64,000 nucleotides of DNA, from the NCBI RefSeq assembly GCF_002993325.1, contig NZ_PVNO01000010.1:1-64000 (forward strand), read 5' to 3'. The first letter of the stretch is position 1. Each line of letters starts with the position of its first letter. The notes beneath the pieces are model-generated. The model saw only the letters and a list, made by a program, of their open reading frames with translations, ran no database searches and had not been told where the DNA came from. Shown here piece by piece: positions 50,393 to 59,928 of this stretch. Position numbers and translations under genes: made by a program. Origin of the DNA: Alteromonas gracilis (GTDB taxonomy: Bacteria > Pseudomonadota > Gammaproteobacteria > Enterobacterales > Alteromonadaceae).

Positions 50393-51259
50393 TTACGCTT
50401 TAAATTTGTAGGAGTGATAGGCAGCAATAGCTTTCTCCCAGACATCCCCCACTTCACCATTTCCAATGACGTGCCCGTCTACCTCTACCACAGGTGCTAC
50501 TTCTTTACTCGATGAGGTAAGCCATACTTCATCTGCATTCAAAAGATCTTCTTTACTAAACCACGTTTCGGTGACGACTAACCCAGCTTGCTTAAACGCT
50601 TCAATGGCTATAGCGCGAGTAATGCCAGGAAGAAGTTCGTGATTGAGTGGCGGGGTCGATATAGCACCGTCTTTAACCATAAACACATTACATGAGCTTG
50701 CTTCGGTTATCATACCGTCGCCGTTGTACAATATAGTTTCGTTAACGCCCGCGTCTACACCCGCCTGATAATGCATAACGTTACCTAACAGCGACGTTGA
50801 TTTAATGTGGCATCGCTGCCATCTTTTATCTTGCTGGAGTGCCACTTTAAAGGGCTTAACATCAGTCTTAGACGTAGGTTGAGGAGGCGCGATTTCAAAC
50901 GCAAAGCCAAACACCGTTGGTGCTATATGCTTAGGATAAGCATGGAACCGCTTAGTATCGGTACCTCGGCTTACGTGAAAATAAACGCCAATGTTTCCGC
51001 TTTCAATGAATGTTTGATTCTTTGAAACCAGATTTGACAGAATATCCTGCCATTGTTCTGCGGTATACGGATTGGTGATTTCGATTGCTTCTAAACCTTG
51101 AGCCATGCGCGTGGTGTGTCCCTTGAACCCGACAGGATTACCAGCGTAAGTTGGTATGACTTCATAAATACCGTCACCAAATAGAAAGCCTCTATCCATT
51201 GGAGAAATTTTCGCCTCAGAAAGAGGCATATACTCACCGTTTAAAAACGCAATTGTCAC
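50393..51259 (-). CDS. dat: class IV PLP aminotransferase, D-amino acid transaminase-like
   Basis: 288 residues, fold type IV. Seen: MDRGFLFGDGIYEVIPTYAG (substrate carboxylate site), the PLP lysine in RCHIKSTSLLGNVMHYQAG (about 148) and GMITEASSCNVFMVKDG, typical of D-amino acid or branched-chain transaminases. It ends a four-gene unit with pxpA, pxpB and pxpC and overlaps pxpC by four bases. Because the unit opens 5-oxoproline, a D-amino acid such as D-glutamate is a plausible substrate, but this is inference. Confidence 0.88.
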   Translation of the reverse strand: MTIAFLNGEYMPLSEAKISPMDRGFLFGDGIYEVIPTYAGNPVGFKGHTTRMAQGLEAIEITNPYTAEQWQDILSNLVSKNQTFIESGNIGVYFHVSRGTDTKRFHAYPKHIAPTVFGFAFEIAPPQPTSKTDVKPFKVALQQDKRWQRCHIKSTSLLGNVMHYQAGVDAGVNETILYNGDGMITEASSCNVFMVKDGAISTPPLNHELLPGITRAIAIEAFKQAGLVVTETWFSKEDLLNADEVWLTSSSKEVAPVVEVDGHVIGNGEVGDVWEKAIAAYHSYKFKA

Positions 51260-52203
51260 AATATTTCTCCTTGCAATCGGCGGCGTCTACTTGTCATAAG
51301 CAGCCAGTCGGCCCTTGCCTCTTCTTCATCTTGAAAAACAAAATTTACCTTTTCACCGGGCACGGCTTGTGCCAAGCGACTTATATCACAGGGGCTCACA
51401 CAGCCTAATTTCGGATAGCCCCCTAACGTTTGCCTGTCGCGCATCATCACAATAGGCTGCCCGTCGCCGGGAACTTGAATGGCGCCTAAGTGGATGGCTT
51501 CAGAGCGCATATTCTCTATATCGGAGGCCACTGACTCACCTGTTAGTCTGAAGCCCATACGGTCGATTGATGATGAAACCGTATAAGTACTGGTTTCAAA
51601 TGTACGTACGGCAACAGTACTAAAGCTTGTAAACTGATAGCCTGGAATAACCCGGATTGATTCTATAAAGCCATAGTCATCTATGTGCTGCTGCGCTAGC
51701 GTTCGCATTTTAGCGTTGTCTTTCACTCTTGTGTTAGCTAAAACCTCGATGCAATCGCCATCTTTTAACACGCATCCCTTACCGTCCAATCCTCCAAGCT
51801 GTTCGCGAACCACCGTACAGGCACTGCCCACTGCTTTTGGCACTTGCCAGTTACCACATATTGCCAAGTATGCTTTGCTACCTAAAAGCGCACTTTTGAA
51901 GGTTATCGTTGCGCCTGCTGATACTTTTTGGCTCTGATATACCGCTTGAGCGATCCCATCTATATCAAGTGAAGGCTCTCTTCCAGTAACCGCAATAACA
52001 CAATCTTCATCAACGCGTATCTGCATCTCGCCAATCGCTTCAATGCACGGCGTGCCATCTAAATTGAAGGCAAGAAAATTGGCCCAATCATAGGCGTTAC
52101 TGTCCATCGGGCCTGACTCGCAAAAACCTTCCCTCTGTTTTCCTACTCTGCCTTTATCAATTATGAGGCTAAACAGTCCCTTGCTGAGTACGTTAATTCT
52201 CAT
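51256..52203 (-). CDS. pxpC: 5-oxoprolinase subunit PxpC
   Basis: 315 residues. It matches the CT_A_B (allophanate hydrolase subunit 2) family: GRVGKQREGFCESGPMDSNAYDWANFLAFNLDGTPCIEAIGEMQI at the N-terminus, MGFRLTGE in the middle and QTLGGYPKLGCVSPCDISRLAQAVPGE near the end. With PxpA and PxpB it hydrolyses 5-oxoproline to glutamate using ATP. Its ATG overlaps pxpB's stop by four bases, and its stop overlaps the aminotransferase start by four. Confidence 0.94.
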   Translation of the reverse strand: MRINVLSKGLFSLIIDKGRVGKQREGFCESGPMDSNAYDWANFLAFNLDGTPCIEAIGEMQIRVDEDCVIAVTGREPSLDIDGIAQAVYQSQKVSAGATITFKSALLGSKAYLAICGNWQVPKAVGSACTVVREQLGGLDGKGCVLKDGDCIEVLANTRVKDNAKMRTLAQQHIDDYGFIESIRVIPGYQFTSFSTVAVRTFETSTYTVSSSIDRMGFRLTGESVASDIENMRSEAIHLGAIQVPGDGQPIVMMRDRQTLGGYPKLGCVSPCDISRLAQAVPGEKVNFVFQDEEEARADWLLMTSRRRRLQGEIL

Positions 52204-52979
52204 AGTTCAACCTGCAACCCTGCTTTGTATTCTTGCTCAGTAATCGAAACAAACTTAACTACGTCTCCCGCTCTCAATCGTGACTCACTGTGCTGATCTT
52301 TGTGCAGAAGCATATCAAACGCAGTGAGCCCTAAAAGGTTCCATCCACCGGGTGACTCGCTTGGGTAGACGGCAGTTTGCCTGTCCGCTATAGCGACTGC
52401 TCCTTTGGGAACCCGCTTGCGCGGTGTGCCTAAACGGGCACATTTCAACGCTTCTGGAATATCGCCCATATAGGCAAACCCGGGGGAAAAGCCCACTGCG
52501 TATACTTTATAAGTTGTACTTGTATGGAGCGCTATAACCTCTTCAATAGACAGTGACGTTTTCTTGCTCACGATGCTTAAATCGCTCGCATTCGGCGCGC
52601 CATACCAAACAGGAATTTCAACCACCGAGGTTTTCACGCGCTGTTCTGATGCAGTAGAAAGCCTATATATATTTTCGGCATCTAACTCTCTTAAGGCTAG
52701 ATATACACCGTGACTGTCAATTAATGCCATGTCAAAGATGATAAGCAGACTGTCATAGGACGGCACGCATTCGCGTAACCAACTCCATCGGGTACTTGTA
52801 TCACCTTCTGGCTTCTTACCAACATCAATATGAGCGATATGCTCCTGTTTAGCGTCAATAGCCGCAAGCATTTGGTGACATGCGCTGTTTGCTTCATCTA
52901 AATTCGCGCCGTCAAAATACACTATTATGGCGTCAGCACCTGCTGTCACAATTCGCTTAATACACCCGAAAGCCTGCAT
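52200..52979 (-). CDS. pxpB: 5-oxoprolinase subunit PxpB
   Basis: 259 residues matching the CT_C_D family. Seen: IPVWYGAPNASDLSIVSKKTSLSIEEVIALHTSTTYKVYAVGFSPGFAYMGDIPEAL, then TPRKRVPKGAVAIADRQTAVYPSESPGGWNLLGLT, the strongly conserved parts of the family. It forms the 5-oxoprolinase complex with PxpA and PxpC. It begins 56 bases after pxpA on the same strand. Confidence 0.94.
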   Translation of the reverse strand: MQAFGCIKRIVTAGADAIIVYFDGANLDEANSACHQMLAAIDAKQEHIAHIDVGKKPEGDTSTRWSWLRECVPSYDSLLIIFDMALIDSHGVYLALRELDAENIYRLSTASEQRVKTSVVEIPVWYGAPNASDLSIVSKKTSLSIEEVIALHTSTTYKVYAVGFSPGFAYMGDIPEALKCARLGTPRKRVPKGAVAIADRQTAVYPSESPGGWNLLGLTAFDMLLHKDQHSESRLRAGDVVKFVSITEQEYKAGLQVEL

Positions 52980-53035
52980 CTGCTGTCCTTGATACTGTAA
53001 TTATTCTTAATAATTGTGTTTTTTATGAGGCGAAT

Positions 53036-53773
53036 TTATAGAAACTTTCTGATCCTTTGCGCAATACTCACAGCGCCCTTCGTGTCACCATGCACGCACA
53101 ATGAATCTGCTTCTACTTTCAGCGTACTGCCAGACGCGGTGATAACAGTACCTGACTCTATAAGCCGCTCTGCCTGGGCTAAGGCTTCATCTTCGCTTAA
53201 TACTGCACCTTCTATCGTTCGCGATTGCAATAATCCTTCATCGGTGTAACGTCTATCAGAAAACGCTTCAAAGTATAATGGCAGCGCCCACTCTTTCGCC
53301 TCATCTTTAATCACGTCATTTCTTGCTGTCGCTTGCACCATTAGCGTCAATGGTTCCCGTGAAATTTGCGCGTTTATTTCAGCCACGCTTTGCATCACTG
53401 CACGTCTAATTGTGAGGCTTTTCATCATATCGTTATATAACGCACCGTGGGGCTTAACATAGCTCACTGTTGTCCCAGAAAGCTCCGCCATACCGGCTAG
53501 CGCGCTAACCTGATACTGAATCATGGCGATAAGTTCGTCGGCCCCTATCGTCATACTTCGTCGGCCGAAGCCCTGCAAGTCTGGGTAAGCTGGATGCGCT
53601 CCTATGGCAACACCGTGGGTTTTCGCTAGAAATATCGCCTGTTTCATTACCAGTGGATCGCCTGCATGAAATCCACACGCGATGTTCGCCTGATCAATCT
53701 CTGCCATAATAGCCGACTCTACCGGCATGGACCACGCACCGTAACTTTCACCTAAATCGCAATTTAACTTCAT
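53036..53773 (-). CDS. pxpA: 5-oxoprolinase subunit PxpA (LamB/YcsF family)
   Basis: 245 residues. The LamB/YcsF family start KLNCDLGESYGAW is followed by ANIACGFHAGDPLVMKQAI, GAHPAYPDLQGFGRRSM and VSYVKPHGALYNDMM. The His and Asp residues of CGFHAGD and KPHGALYN are typical of this family. It is the first gene of the pxpA-pxpB-pxpC-dat unit. It is divergent from the cvfB-type gene, with a gap of about 60 bases. Confidence 0.95.
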   Translation of the reverse strand: MKLNCDLGESYGAWSMPVESAIMAEIDQANIACGFHAGDPLVMKQAIFLAKTHGVAIGAHPAYPDLQGFGRRSMTIGADELIAMIQYQVSALAGMAELSGTTVSYVKPHGALYNDMMKSLTIRRAVMQSVAEINAQISREPLTLMVQATARNDVIKDEAKEWALPLYFEAFSDRRYTDEGLLQSRTIEGAVLSEDEALAQAERLIESGTVITASGSTLKVEADSLCVHGDTKGAVSIAQRIRKFL

Positions 53774-53838
53774 AATGGTTTAGCTCTTACCTTCATTCCA
53801 GTATCATGTTACCTGTTCTTTTTAAAAAGTCAGTGCTG

Positions 53839-54723
53839 ATGATAAATATTGGAAAAATTAATACATTACGCGTGGTAGCCCAATACCCCTTTGGCTACGC
53901 ACTTGCGCCACTTGTCGAAAATGATGATGCGAACGACGGTATCATAGAAATTGAAGACGCTGATGAAATGCAAACTGTCACACTTGCCATTGACGACGTG
54001 GAAACGCCACTGGCTGACGGTCAAGAAGTTGAAGTCTTTGTTGCCACAGATCAGCGCGGCGACCTTTATGCCACTGTGAAGAAGCCACTAATCCAAGTTG
54101 GCGAGACCAAAGTACTCAAAGCCGTCTCAGCGACGAATTTTGGTGCATTTTTCGATTGGGGTTTGGACAACGATCTGTTGATGCCTAACGACTACCAAGC
54201 TCAACCTGTTAACCCAGGAATGTATTACGTCGTTCACGCTTTTTTTGACGACAAGACACAGCGTATTTTAGGTGCAACAAAGCTTCACTATTTTCTCAAA
54301 GAAAGCAGCGCCTATCTTAACGAAGGCGATACGGTAGATTGCTTAGTTTACGCTAAAACCGATTTAGGCTTTAAAGTGGTCATCAACGAGAAAAATTTAG
54401 GGCTCATTTTCCACAGCGATGCTTTTAAACCGCTTAAAATCGGTCAAGCGACAGAGGGTGTTATCAAAACTATCCGCGAGGACGGCAAGGTTGATGTTGC
54501 CCTTCAGCGCGTTGACAAAGGCGGCCGTGACGCTCTTCAACAGGCAATTTTAGATGACTTGGAAGCCCATGGTGGTATTTCTACGTTAACAGATAAAAGT
54601 GCGCCGGAGGCTATTTATTCTCATTTTAATGTGAGTAAAGCTGCTTATAAAAAAGCGTTGGGCGCATTGTACAAGCAAAAGAAAATAACACTAAGCCCAG
54701 ACGCCATTCGTCTGAATAAATAA
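53839..54723 (+). CDS. CvfB family S1 RNA-binding protein
   Basis: About 294 residues. The N-terminal segment INIGKINTLRVVAQYPFGYALAP is typical of CvfB; two or three S1-like beta-barrels follow (ATNFGAFFDWGLDNDLLMP and DLGFKVVINEKNLGLIFHSD), and a C-terminal winged-helix part (SAPEAIYSHFNVSKAAYKKALGALYKQKKITL). It probably binds RNA. The start is placed at ATG 53839 by homology; an in-frame ATG at 53806 would add 11 residues. Neither has a strong ribosome site. Confidence 0.88.
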   Translation: MINIGKINTLRVVAQYPFGYALAPLVENDDANDGIIEIEDADEMQTVTLAIDDVETPLADGQEVEVFVATDQRGDLYATVKKPLIQVGETKVLKAVSATNFGAFFDWGLDNDLLMPNDYQAQPVNPGMYYVVHAFFDDKTQRILGATKLHYFLKESSAYLNEGDTVDCLVYAKTDLGFKVVINEKNLGLIFHSDAFKPLKIGQATEGVIKTIREDGKVDVALQRVDKGGRDALQQAILDDLEAHGGISTLTDKSAPEAIYSHFNVSKAAYKKALGALYKQKKITLSPDAIRLNK

Positions 54724-54809
54724 GAACAACATGTCGCTGCTGTCGTATGCGTTAGTGACAACAGTGGCTTGCAGCCTCTTTCGATAGCTTTATGATATTA
54801 GGACAAACA

Positions 54810-55202
54810 ATGAAAGCACGAGTTTCTTGGGACAAAGATCTTACTTTTACTGGCACTACAGACAGCGGTTATAAAACTGTAATGGATGGTAGCGGCAACG
54901 CAGTGTCTCCAATGGAGTCGGTACTCATAGCCGTTGGTGCCTGCTCGAGTGTTGATGTGGTCGATATTCTGAAAAAAGGCCGTTTTAATATCGAAGCGTG
55001 TAATTGTGAATTAGAAGCAGAGCGAGCCGAAGAGCCGCCGCGGGTTTTTACTAAGATTCATGCACATTACACAGTGTCAGGTGAAGGTATTAGCGAAAAG
55101 GCCCTTGCTCGCGCCGTGCAGCTTTCTGCAGAAAAATACTGTTCCGTTATGCTTATGCTTACGGGCAACGTTGATATCACCACCAGCTATACTTTGGTTT
55201 AA
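54810..55202 (+). CDS. OsmC family protein
   Basis: About 130 residues of the OsmC/Ohr fold. MKARVSWDKDLTFTGTTDSGYK, PMESVLIAVGACSSVDVVDILKKGR with the conserved Cys, and the later AVQLSAEKYCSVMLML with the second Cys are seen. The pair of cysteines gives thiol-dependent peroxidase activity in studied members. The start ATG 54810 has TTAGGA upstream; ATG 54792 would include it. A hairpin at 55259-55281 closes the unit. Confidence 0.9.
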   Translation: MKARVSWDKDLTFTGTTDSGYKTVMDGSGNAVSPMESVLIAVGACSSVDVVDILKKGRFNIEACNCELEAERAEEPPRVFTKIHAHYTVSGEGISEKALARAVQLSAEKYCSVMLMLTGNVDITTSYTLV

Positions 55203-55258
55203 TAGACTATAGTGGAAATAACCGGTTATTAGCATTTTTCGCTAAGCATTAGTGCAAA

Positions 55259-55281
55259 AGGCCAACTGCAAATGTTGGCTT
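55259..55281 (+). terminator. hairpin after the OsmC gene
   Basis: GCCAAC (55261-55266) and GTTGGC (55274-55279) form a stem around TGCAAAT, followed by TTTCTTATT. Confidence 0.7.
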
Positions 55282-55415
55282 TCTTATTGAAACCACTTGT
55301 TACATATATAAGCTATTGAATTAATTAGAAATTAACATTATTTAACATCTTTGGCATATTAGCTGCTGTATCCGGTCATTACTATATAACGACACACACG
55401 TTAGGGTTATTGACC

Positions 55416-56549
55416 ATGGAAACATCAACGCAAAGCAACATCTCTTTTTCACCATTACATTCCTTACTTTCATTTTCACCAACACCGCTAAAGCTTCTTC
55501 TTGGAAGCGGTATTGTTGCTCTCTCTCTTTCGATGACTGCATGTTCCAATGCCGATGCTATCGACGCCAACGCCCAGGCAGAATCAGCAGAGGAAACGGC
55601 CTTTGCTATTCCTGTTGAAACTCAAACCATCATTACTGGCGACATAACATCCACCTATGACACTACCGCCATCCTGGAAGCACGAGAAGAAGCGTTTGTT
55701 GTTGCTCGCGCCTCGGGGATCATTGAAGAAATCTTCGTTGAAGAAGGTGACTATGTGCAAAAGGGCCAAGTGCTAGCGCAACTTGATAAGCGTCGCTACG
55801 AGCTGAACTTATCTAAAGCACTGGCTGATTTAGCCGGCATAGAAAGTGAACTTGATAAGGTCAATAAAGTTTATTCCAAAAAGCTCATAAGCGACGATAC
55901 CTACGACAAACTTACCTCGCAATTTGAATCGGCGAAAGCGTCTGTACGATTGGCTGAGCTTGACTTAAAAGAGGCAACGATCACGGCGCCTATTGACGGG
56001 TATATTGCAGAGAGAAACGCCAAAGTCGGTAACTTAACCGAGTCTTTTCAACGCGAAAGAATGTTTCATATTGTTCAACAGCGTAATCTTCAAGGCGTTG
56101 TTTACTTGCCAGAAAACGAACTTCCTAACGTAGTGGTTGGTCAAGGTGCAGTACTTACTGTTGCCGCGTTAGGCGATAGAACTATCACGGCCAACGTGGA
56201 ACGTATAAGCCCAGTTATCGATGCAACCACCGGCACGTTCAAAGTTACCTTAAAAGTACCGAACGAAGACAACCAGCTTAAAGCTGGCATGTTTACCGAT
56301 GTATCACTTGAATACGCTACTCATGCTAACGCTACGTTGCTACCTCGCAGAGCGCTGGTCACCATTGATAACAGCCACAGCGTATTCGTAGTCGATAATG
56401 GCAAGGTGAAAAAAGTTGATATCTCTACTGGGTTTGAAAATAACGATGTCATTGAGGTTATCAATGGATTAAGCGGAAACGAAGAAGTCGTTACTGCAGG
56501 CCACCAAAACTTGAAAGACAGCGCCCCCGTTGAAGTAGTTAACAGCTAA
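55416..56549 (+). CDS. efflux RND transporter periplasmic adaptor subunit
   Basis: About 377 residues. A signal with lipobox-like LSMTAC (after about residue 43) suggests a lipoprotein adaptor. The lipoyl part IIEEIFVEEGDYVQKGQVLAQLDKRRYELNLSKALADL, an alpha-helical hairpin (about 130-180) and EATITAPIDGYIAERNAKVGNL are seen, then beta-barrel and membrane-proximal parts. It links the two RND pumps downstream. ATG 55416 has TTAGGG nine bases upstream; a TTG six bases earlier is poorly spaced. It leads the three-gene operon. Confidence 0.9.
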   Translation: METSTQSNISFSPLHSLLSFSPTPLKLLLGSGIVALSLSMTACSNADAIDANAQAESAEETAFAIPVETQTIITGDITSTYDTTAILEAREEAFVVARASGIIEEIFVEEGDYVQKGQVLAQLDKRRYELNLSKALADLAGIESELDKVNKVYSKKLISDDTYDKLTSQFESAKASVRLAELDLKEATITAPIDGYIAERNAKVGNLTESFQRERMFHIVQQRNLQGVVYLPENELPNVVVGQGAVLTVAALGDRTITANVERISPVIDATTGTFKVTLKVPNEDNQLKAGMFTDVSLEYATHANATLLPRRALVTIDNSHSVFVVDNGKVKKVDISTGFENNDVIEVINGLSGNEEVVTAGHQNLKDSAPVEVVNS

Positions 56550-56574
56550 TTCGGCCTTACAAGGAATTCACACA

Positions 56575-59500
56575 ATGCGTATTGTAGATCTCGCTGTAAA
56601 GCGCCCTGTAGCCGTTAGCATGTTTACGTTTGCGGTATTATTATTTGGTATGGTGTCTTTGGGCCGGCTATCGGTAAACTTGCTGCCTGATTTGTCTTAC
56701 CCCACCCTCACTATCCGCACCGACTACGACGGCGCAGCGCCAGGCGAAGTAGAACAACTGGTTTCAAAACCCATTGAAGAAGCCATCGGCGTTGTGAAAG
56801 GAGTACGTAAAGTCACCTCCACGTCGCGCGCAGGTCAGTCTGACGTGGTTTTATCTTTCGCCTGGGGCACAGACATGGATTTCGCAAGCTTAGAAGTGCG
56901 CGAAAAGCTCGATGTGTTGCAACTTCCCTTGGATATAGAGAAGCCACGACTTCTTCGTTTCAACCCCAGTCTAGACCCGGTGATTAAGTTAGGTCTTACG
57001 GCACAAACCGACACATCAAGTTTGAGCGTAGCGCAAATGAAGCGACTGCGTTTATATGCCGAACAACAGGTAAAGCGCGCTTTGGAATCCGTAGAGGGTG
57101 TGGCTGCAGTACGTGTAGGCGGTGGTTTAGAGAACGAAATTCACATTCTTATCGACCAGCAAAAAGCCAGTCAGCTGTCTATTCCTATCACCCGCATCAT
57201 TGACCGGGTTAGCGCTGAGAATATTAATGCAGCTGGCGGCAGAATTGATAACGCAGCGCAGGCGTTTTTAGTAAGAACACTAAACCAGTTTGAATCGTTA
57301 AATGATATTGAGAACCTTTTTATTGGTCGCTTCGAAGGCAGAAACATTCAGCTTAAAGATATTGCTACGGTAGAAAGTGCTTATAAAGACCGTGACGTGG
57401 TAACCCGCTTCAACGGAAGCGAAGGCATTGAAGTTGCCATTTATAAAGAAGGTGACGCTAACGCGGTAAATGTCGCGCAAAAAGTGGCTAACCGATTAAG
57501 CGAAATAAACAATAACCTGCCTGAAAATTACACGCTAAGCGAAATTTACGACCAAAGCGTGTTTATCAAGCAAGCCATAGACAATGTGAAGTCAGCAGCA
57601 GTCATGGGGGGCATTTTAGCCATGCTGGTGCTTTACCTCTTCCTAAAAGATTTCTGGGCTACCGTCATCATCTCGGTGTCTATTCCAGTGTCGGTCATTG
57701 CTACTTTTAATTTGATGTATGCCAACGACATAAGCCTAAATATGATGAGCTTAGGTGGTATTGCACTTGCCGTCGGTCTACTGGTGGACAATAGCATTGT
57801 CGTGCTTGAGAACATCGACCGCCACAAAAAATTAAAAGGGGAAGAAAGCGAAACGTTGGCCGAGAACTCTGCCGCCAGCGAAGGAACAAAAGAAGTCTCT
57901 GGCGCGATTGTAGCTTCAACACTGACAACTATGGCCGTGTTTGTGCCGCTGATATTTGTAGAAGGCATTGCAGGGCAATTGTTTAAAGATCAAGCTTTGA
58001 CCGTATCGTTCGCCCTCGCAGCGTCACTTGTCGTCGCACTTACACTTATCCCTGCTATGGCACACAAGAAGAAAAAGCAACAGCTTGATCACGAAGATGT
58101 CTTTGCCTCTCCTGCGCCCACGGCACCTTCTTCAACGTTCGGCAAAATCATGTACTTTATTACTCTGCCGATTCGTTGGGTATTCAGGCTTATCTTTGTA
58201 TTTCTACCTGCGGCTTTGGTTACCTTGTTTATCGGTGCATGGCATATCGTCAGTAAATTACTGAGCGTTGCGTTTAAACCACTTGTATGGGCATTTAATA
58301 AAGCGTTCGACCTTCTCGCTTCGGCCTATGAAACGCTGCTGCGCGCAAGCCTTCGAGCAAAAACACTGGTGCTAGCCACTGCCTTTGCTCTTGCCGCTGG
58401 CGCGATAGCCCTTGTACCAAGACTTGGCATGGAACTTATTCCAACTCTGTCACAAGGTGAATTTTCGGTAGAAGTCACCCTTCCTGCGGGCTCGCCAGTA
58501 GCTAGTACCGACGCCGTAATTAGCGAGCTTGCTGCTGTTGCAGTAAATGATTCTAGTAGCGGCGACACAAAAGTATTACGTACCTATGCCATGTCTGGTA
58601 CAGGTAGTCTTATCAGCGCTGCGCCAAACCAAGGTGGCGATCATTGGGGTCGCTTGAACATTGTTATGCAGCCAACAGCAACAGCGACTGATATGGACGA
58701 CGTGAAACGTGCGCTTCGCGATCACTTAGCTTTCGAACCTCAGGTTCAGGCAACGTTTTCAGAGCCAGAGCTATTTAGCTTTGCATCACCTATTCAAATT
58801 GAAATTGCAGGTTACGATCTAAACCAGCTTCAGCAATATGGAGACGCGATTGCGACCAAACTTGCCAGTTACAATAATTTTGCAGACGTCACTACCAGCA
58901 TTCGAGATGGCAATCCAGAGCTTAAGATATCATTCCATCACGCAAAACTGGCTCGACTTGAACTTGATGCGTCTACCGTTTCTCAGCTTATAGCCGCTAA
59001 AGTGGGCGGACGTGTTGCTACGCAGTATAGTGTTGAAGACAGAAAAGTGGATGTACTGGTAAGAACGCAAGAAAATCAGCGAGACGATATCGCAAGCGTT
59101 CGTGCCATTGTTGTTAACCCAGGCTCTGCACAACCTATTCCATTAAGTGCCGTCGCCGATGTTTACATGAGCGTAGGCCCAAGCGAGATTATCCGCGTTG
59201 GACAGCAGCGTGTAGCACTGGTATCAGCGAACCTTGCCAAAGGTAAGCTTGATGAAGCCGTTGCTGTTGCCAACAAGGTCATTAGTGAGACCCAGCTTCC
59301 TCTGTCGTTAAGCGCAACGGTCACCGGACAAAGTGAAGATATGCAAAGCAGCTTCCGTTCATTACAGTTCGCATTAGCCCTTGCAATATTTATGGTTTAC
59401 TTGGTTATGGCGTCGCAATTTGAGTCATTACTACACCCTTTGCTTATTTTATTCGCAGTGCCCTTAGCTGGAGCGGGTTCGGTGTATGGCCTTTGGCTTA

Positions 59501-59928
59501 CCAATACGCCGATTAATGTAGTGGTATTTATCGGCTTAATAATGCTGTGCGGCATTGTAGTAAACAACGCTATTGTATTAGTTGACCGTATTAACCAGCT
59601 GCGCCGTCAAGGGGTAGATAAAGACGCGGCCATTTTAGATGCGGCTAAAACGCGTTTACGCCCTATCGTAATGACCACACTCACTACGGTGCTAGGCTTA
59701 TTACCCATGGCGTTTGGTTTTGGCGAAGGCGCTGAAATTCGTACGCCAATGGCCATTACGGTAATTTACGGTCTTTTGTTTGCAAGCTTGCTTACCCTAA
59801 TCCTACTGCCTGTACTTTACAGCTTGTTTGACGTTAAGAAAAACGTTGTGCAAAAAACGCCTGTTAACGCAAAGACGAACGCGCGCTTTGATGACGAAGA
59901 AGCCATGTCAAAAGGCGGTGTACTATGA
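56575..59928 (+). CDS. efflux RND transporter permease subunit (first of pair)
   Basis: 1117 residues, slightly long for RND pumps because of an insertion of about 60 residues between helices (about 500-590, with extra hydrophobic stretches). Seen: MRIVDLAVKRPVAVSMFTFAVLLFGMVSL, DYDGAAPGEVEQLVSKPIEEAIGVVKGV and GIALAVGLLVDNSIVVLENIDRHKK, with one Asp in the place of the usual double Asp of the proton relay. It shares an operon with the adaptor and overlaps the second pump by four bases. Confidence 0.92.
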   Translation: MRIVDLAVKRPVAVSMFTFAVLLFGMVSLGRLSVNLLPDLSYPTLTIRTDYDGAAPGEVEQLVSKPIEEAIGVVKGVRKVTSTSRAGQSDVVLSFAWGTDMDFASLEVREKLDVLQLPLDIEKPRLLRFNPSLDPVIKLGLTAQTDTSSLSVAQMKRLRLYAEQQVKRALESVEGVAAVRVGGGLENEIHILIDQQKASQLSIPITRIIDRVSAENINAAGGRIDNAAQAFLVRTLNQFESLNDIENLFIGRFEGRNIQLKDIATVESAYKDRDVVTRFNGSEGIEVAIYKEGDANAVNVAQKVANRLSEINNNLPENYTLSEIYDQSVFIKQAIDNVKSAAVMGGILAMLVLYLFLKDFWATVIISVSIPVSVIATFNLMYANDISLNMMSLGGIALAVGLLVDNSIVVLENIDRHKKLKGEESETLAENSAASEGTKEVSGAIVASTLTTMAVFVPLIFVEGIAGQLFKDQALTVSFALAASLVVALTLIPAMAHKKKKQQLDHEDVFASPAPTAPSSTFGKIMYFITLPIRWVFRLIFVFLPAALVTLFIGAWHIVSKLLSVAFKPLVWAFNKAFDLLASAYETLLRASLRAKTLVLATAFALAAGAIALVPRLGMELIPTLSQGEFSVEVTLPAGSPVASTDAVISELAAVAVNDSSSGDTKVLRTYAMSGTGSLISAAPNQGGDHWGRLNIVMQPTATATDMDDVKRALRDHLAFEPQVQATFSEPELFSFASPIQIEIAGYDLNQLQQYGDAIATKLASYNNFADVTTSIRDGNPELKISFHHAKLARLELDASTVSQLIAAKVGGRVATQYSVEDRKVDVLVRTQENQRDDIASVRAIVVNPGSAQPIPLSAVADVYMSVGPSEIIRVGQQRVALVSANLAKGKLDEAVAVANKVISETQLPLSLSATVTGQSEDMQSSFRSLQFALALAIFMVYLVMASQFESLLHPLLILFAVPLAGAGSVYGLWLTNTPINVVVFIGLIMLCGIVVNNAIVLVDRINQLRRQGVDKDAAILDAAKTRLRPIVMTTLTTVLGLLPMAFGFGEGAEIRTPMAITVIYGLLFASLLTLILLPVLYSLFDVKKNVVQKTPVNAKTNARFDDEEAMSKGGVL

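Noticed and set aside
55410..55415. TTG start two codons before the adaptor ATG
   Set aside because: Only three bases separate it from the TTAGGG ribosome site; ATG 55416 has suitable spacing.
58000..58300. insertion in the first RND pump as a frameshift or gene fusion
   Set aside because: The reading frame is continuous and the added stretch contains regular hydrophobic segments, so it looks like a true loop insertion.
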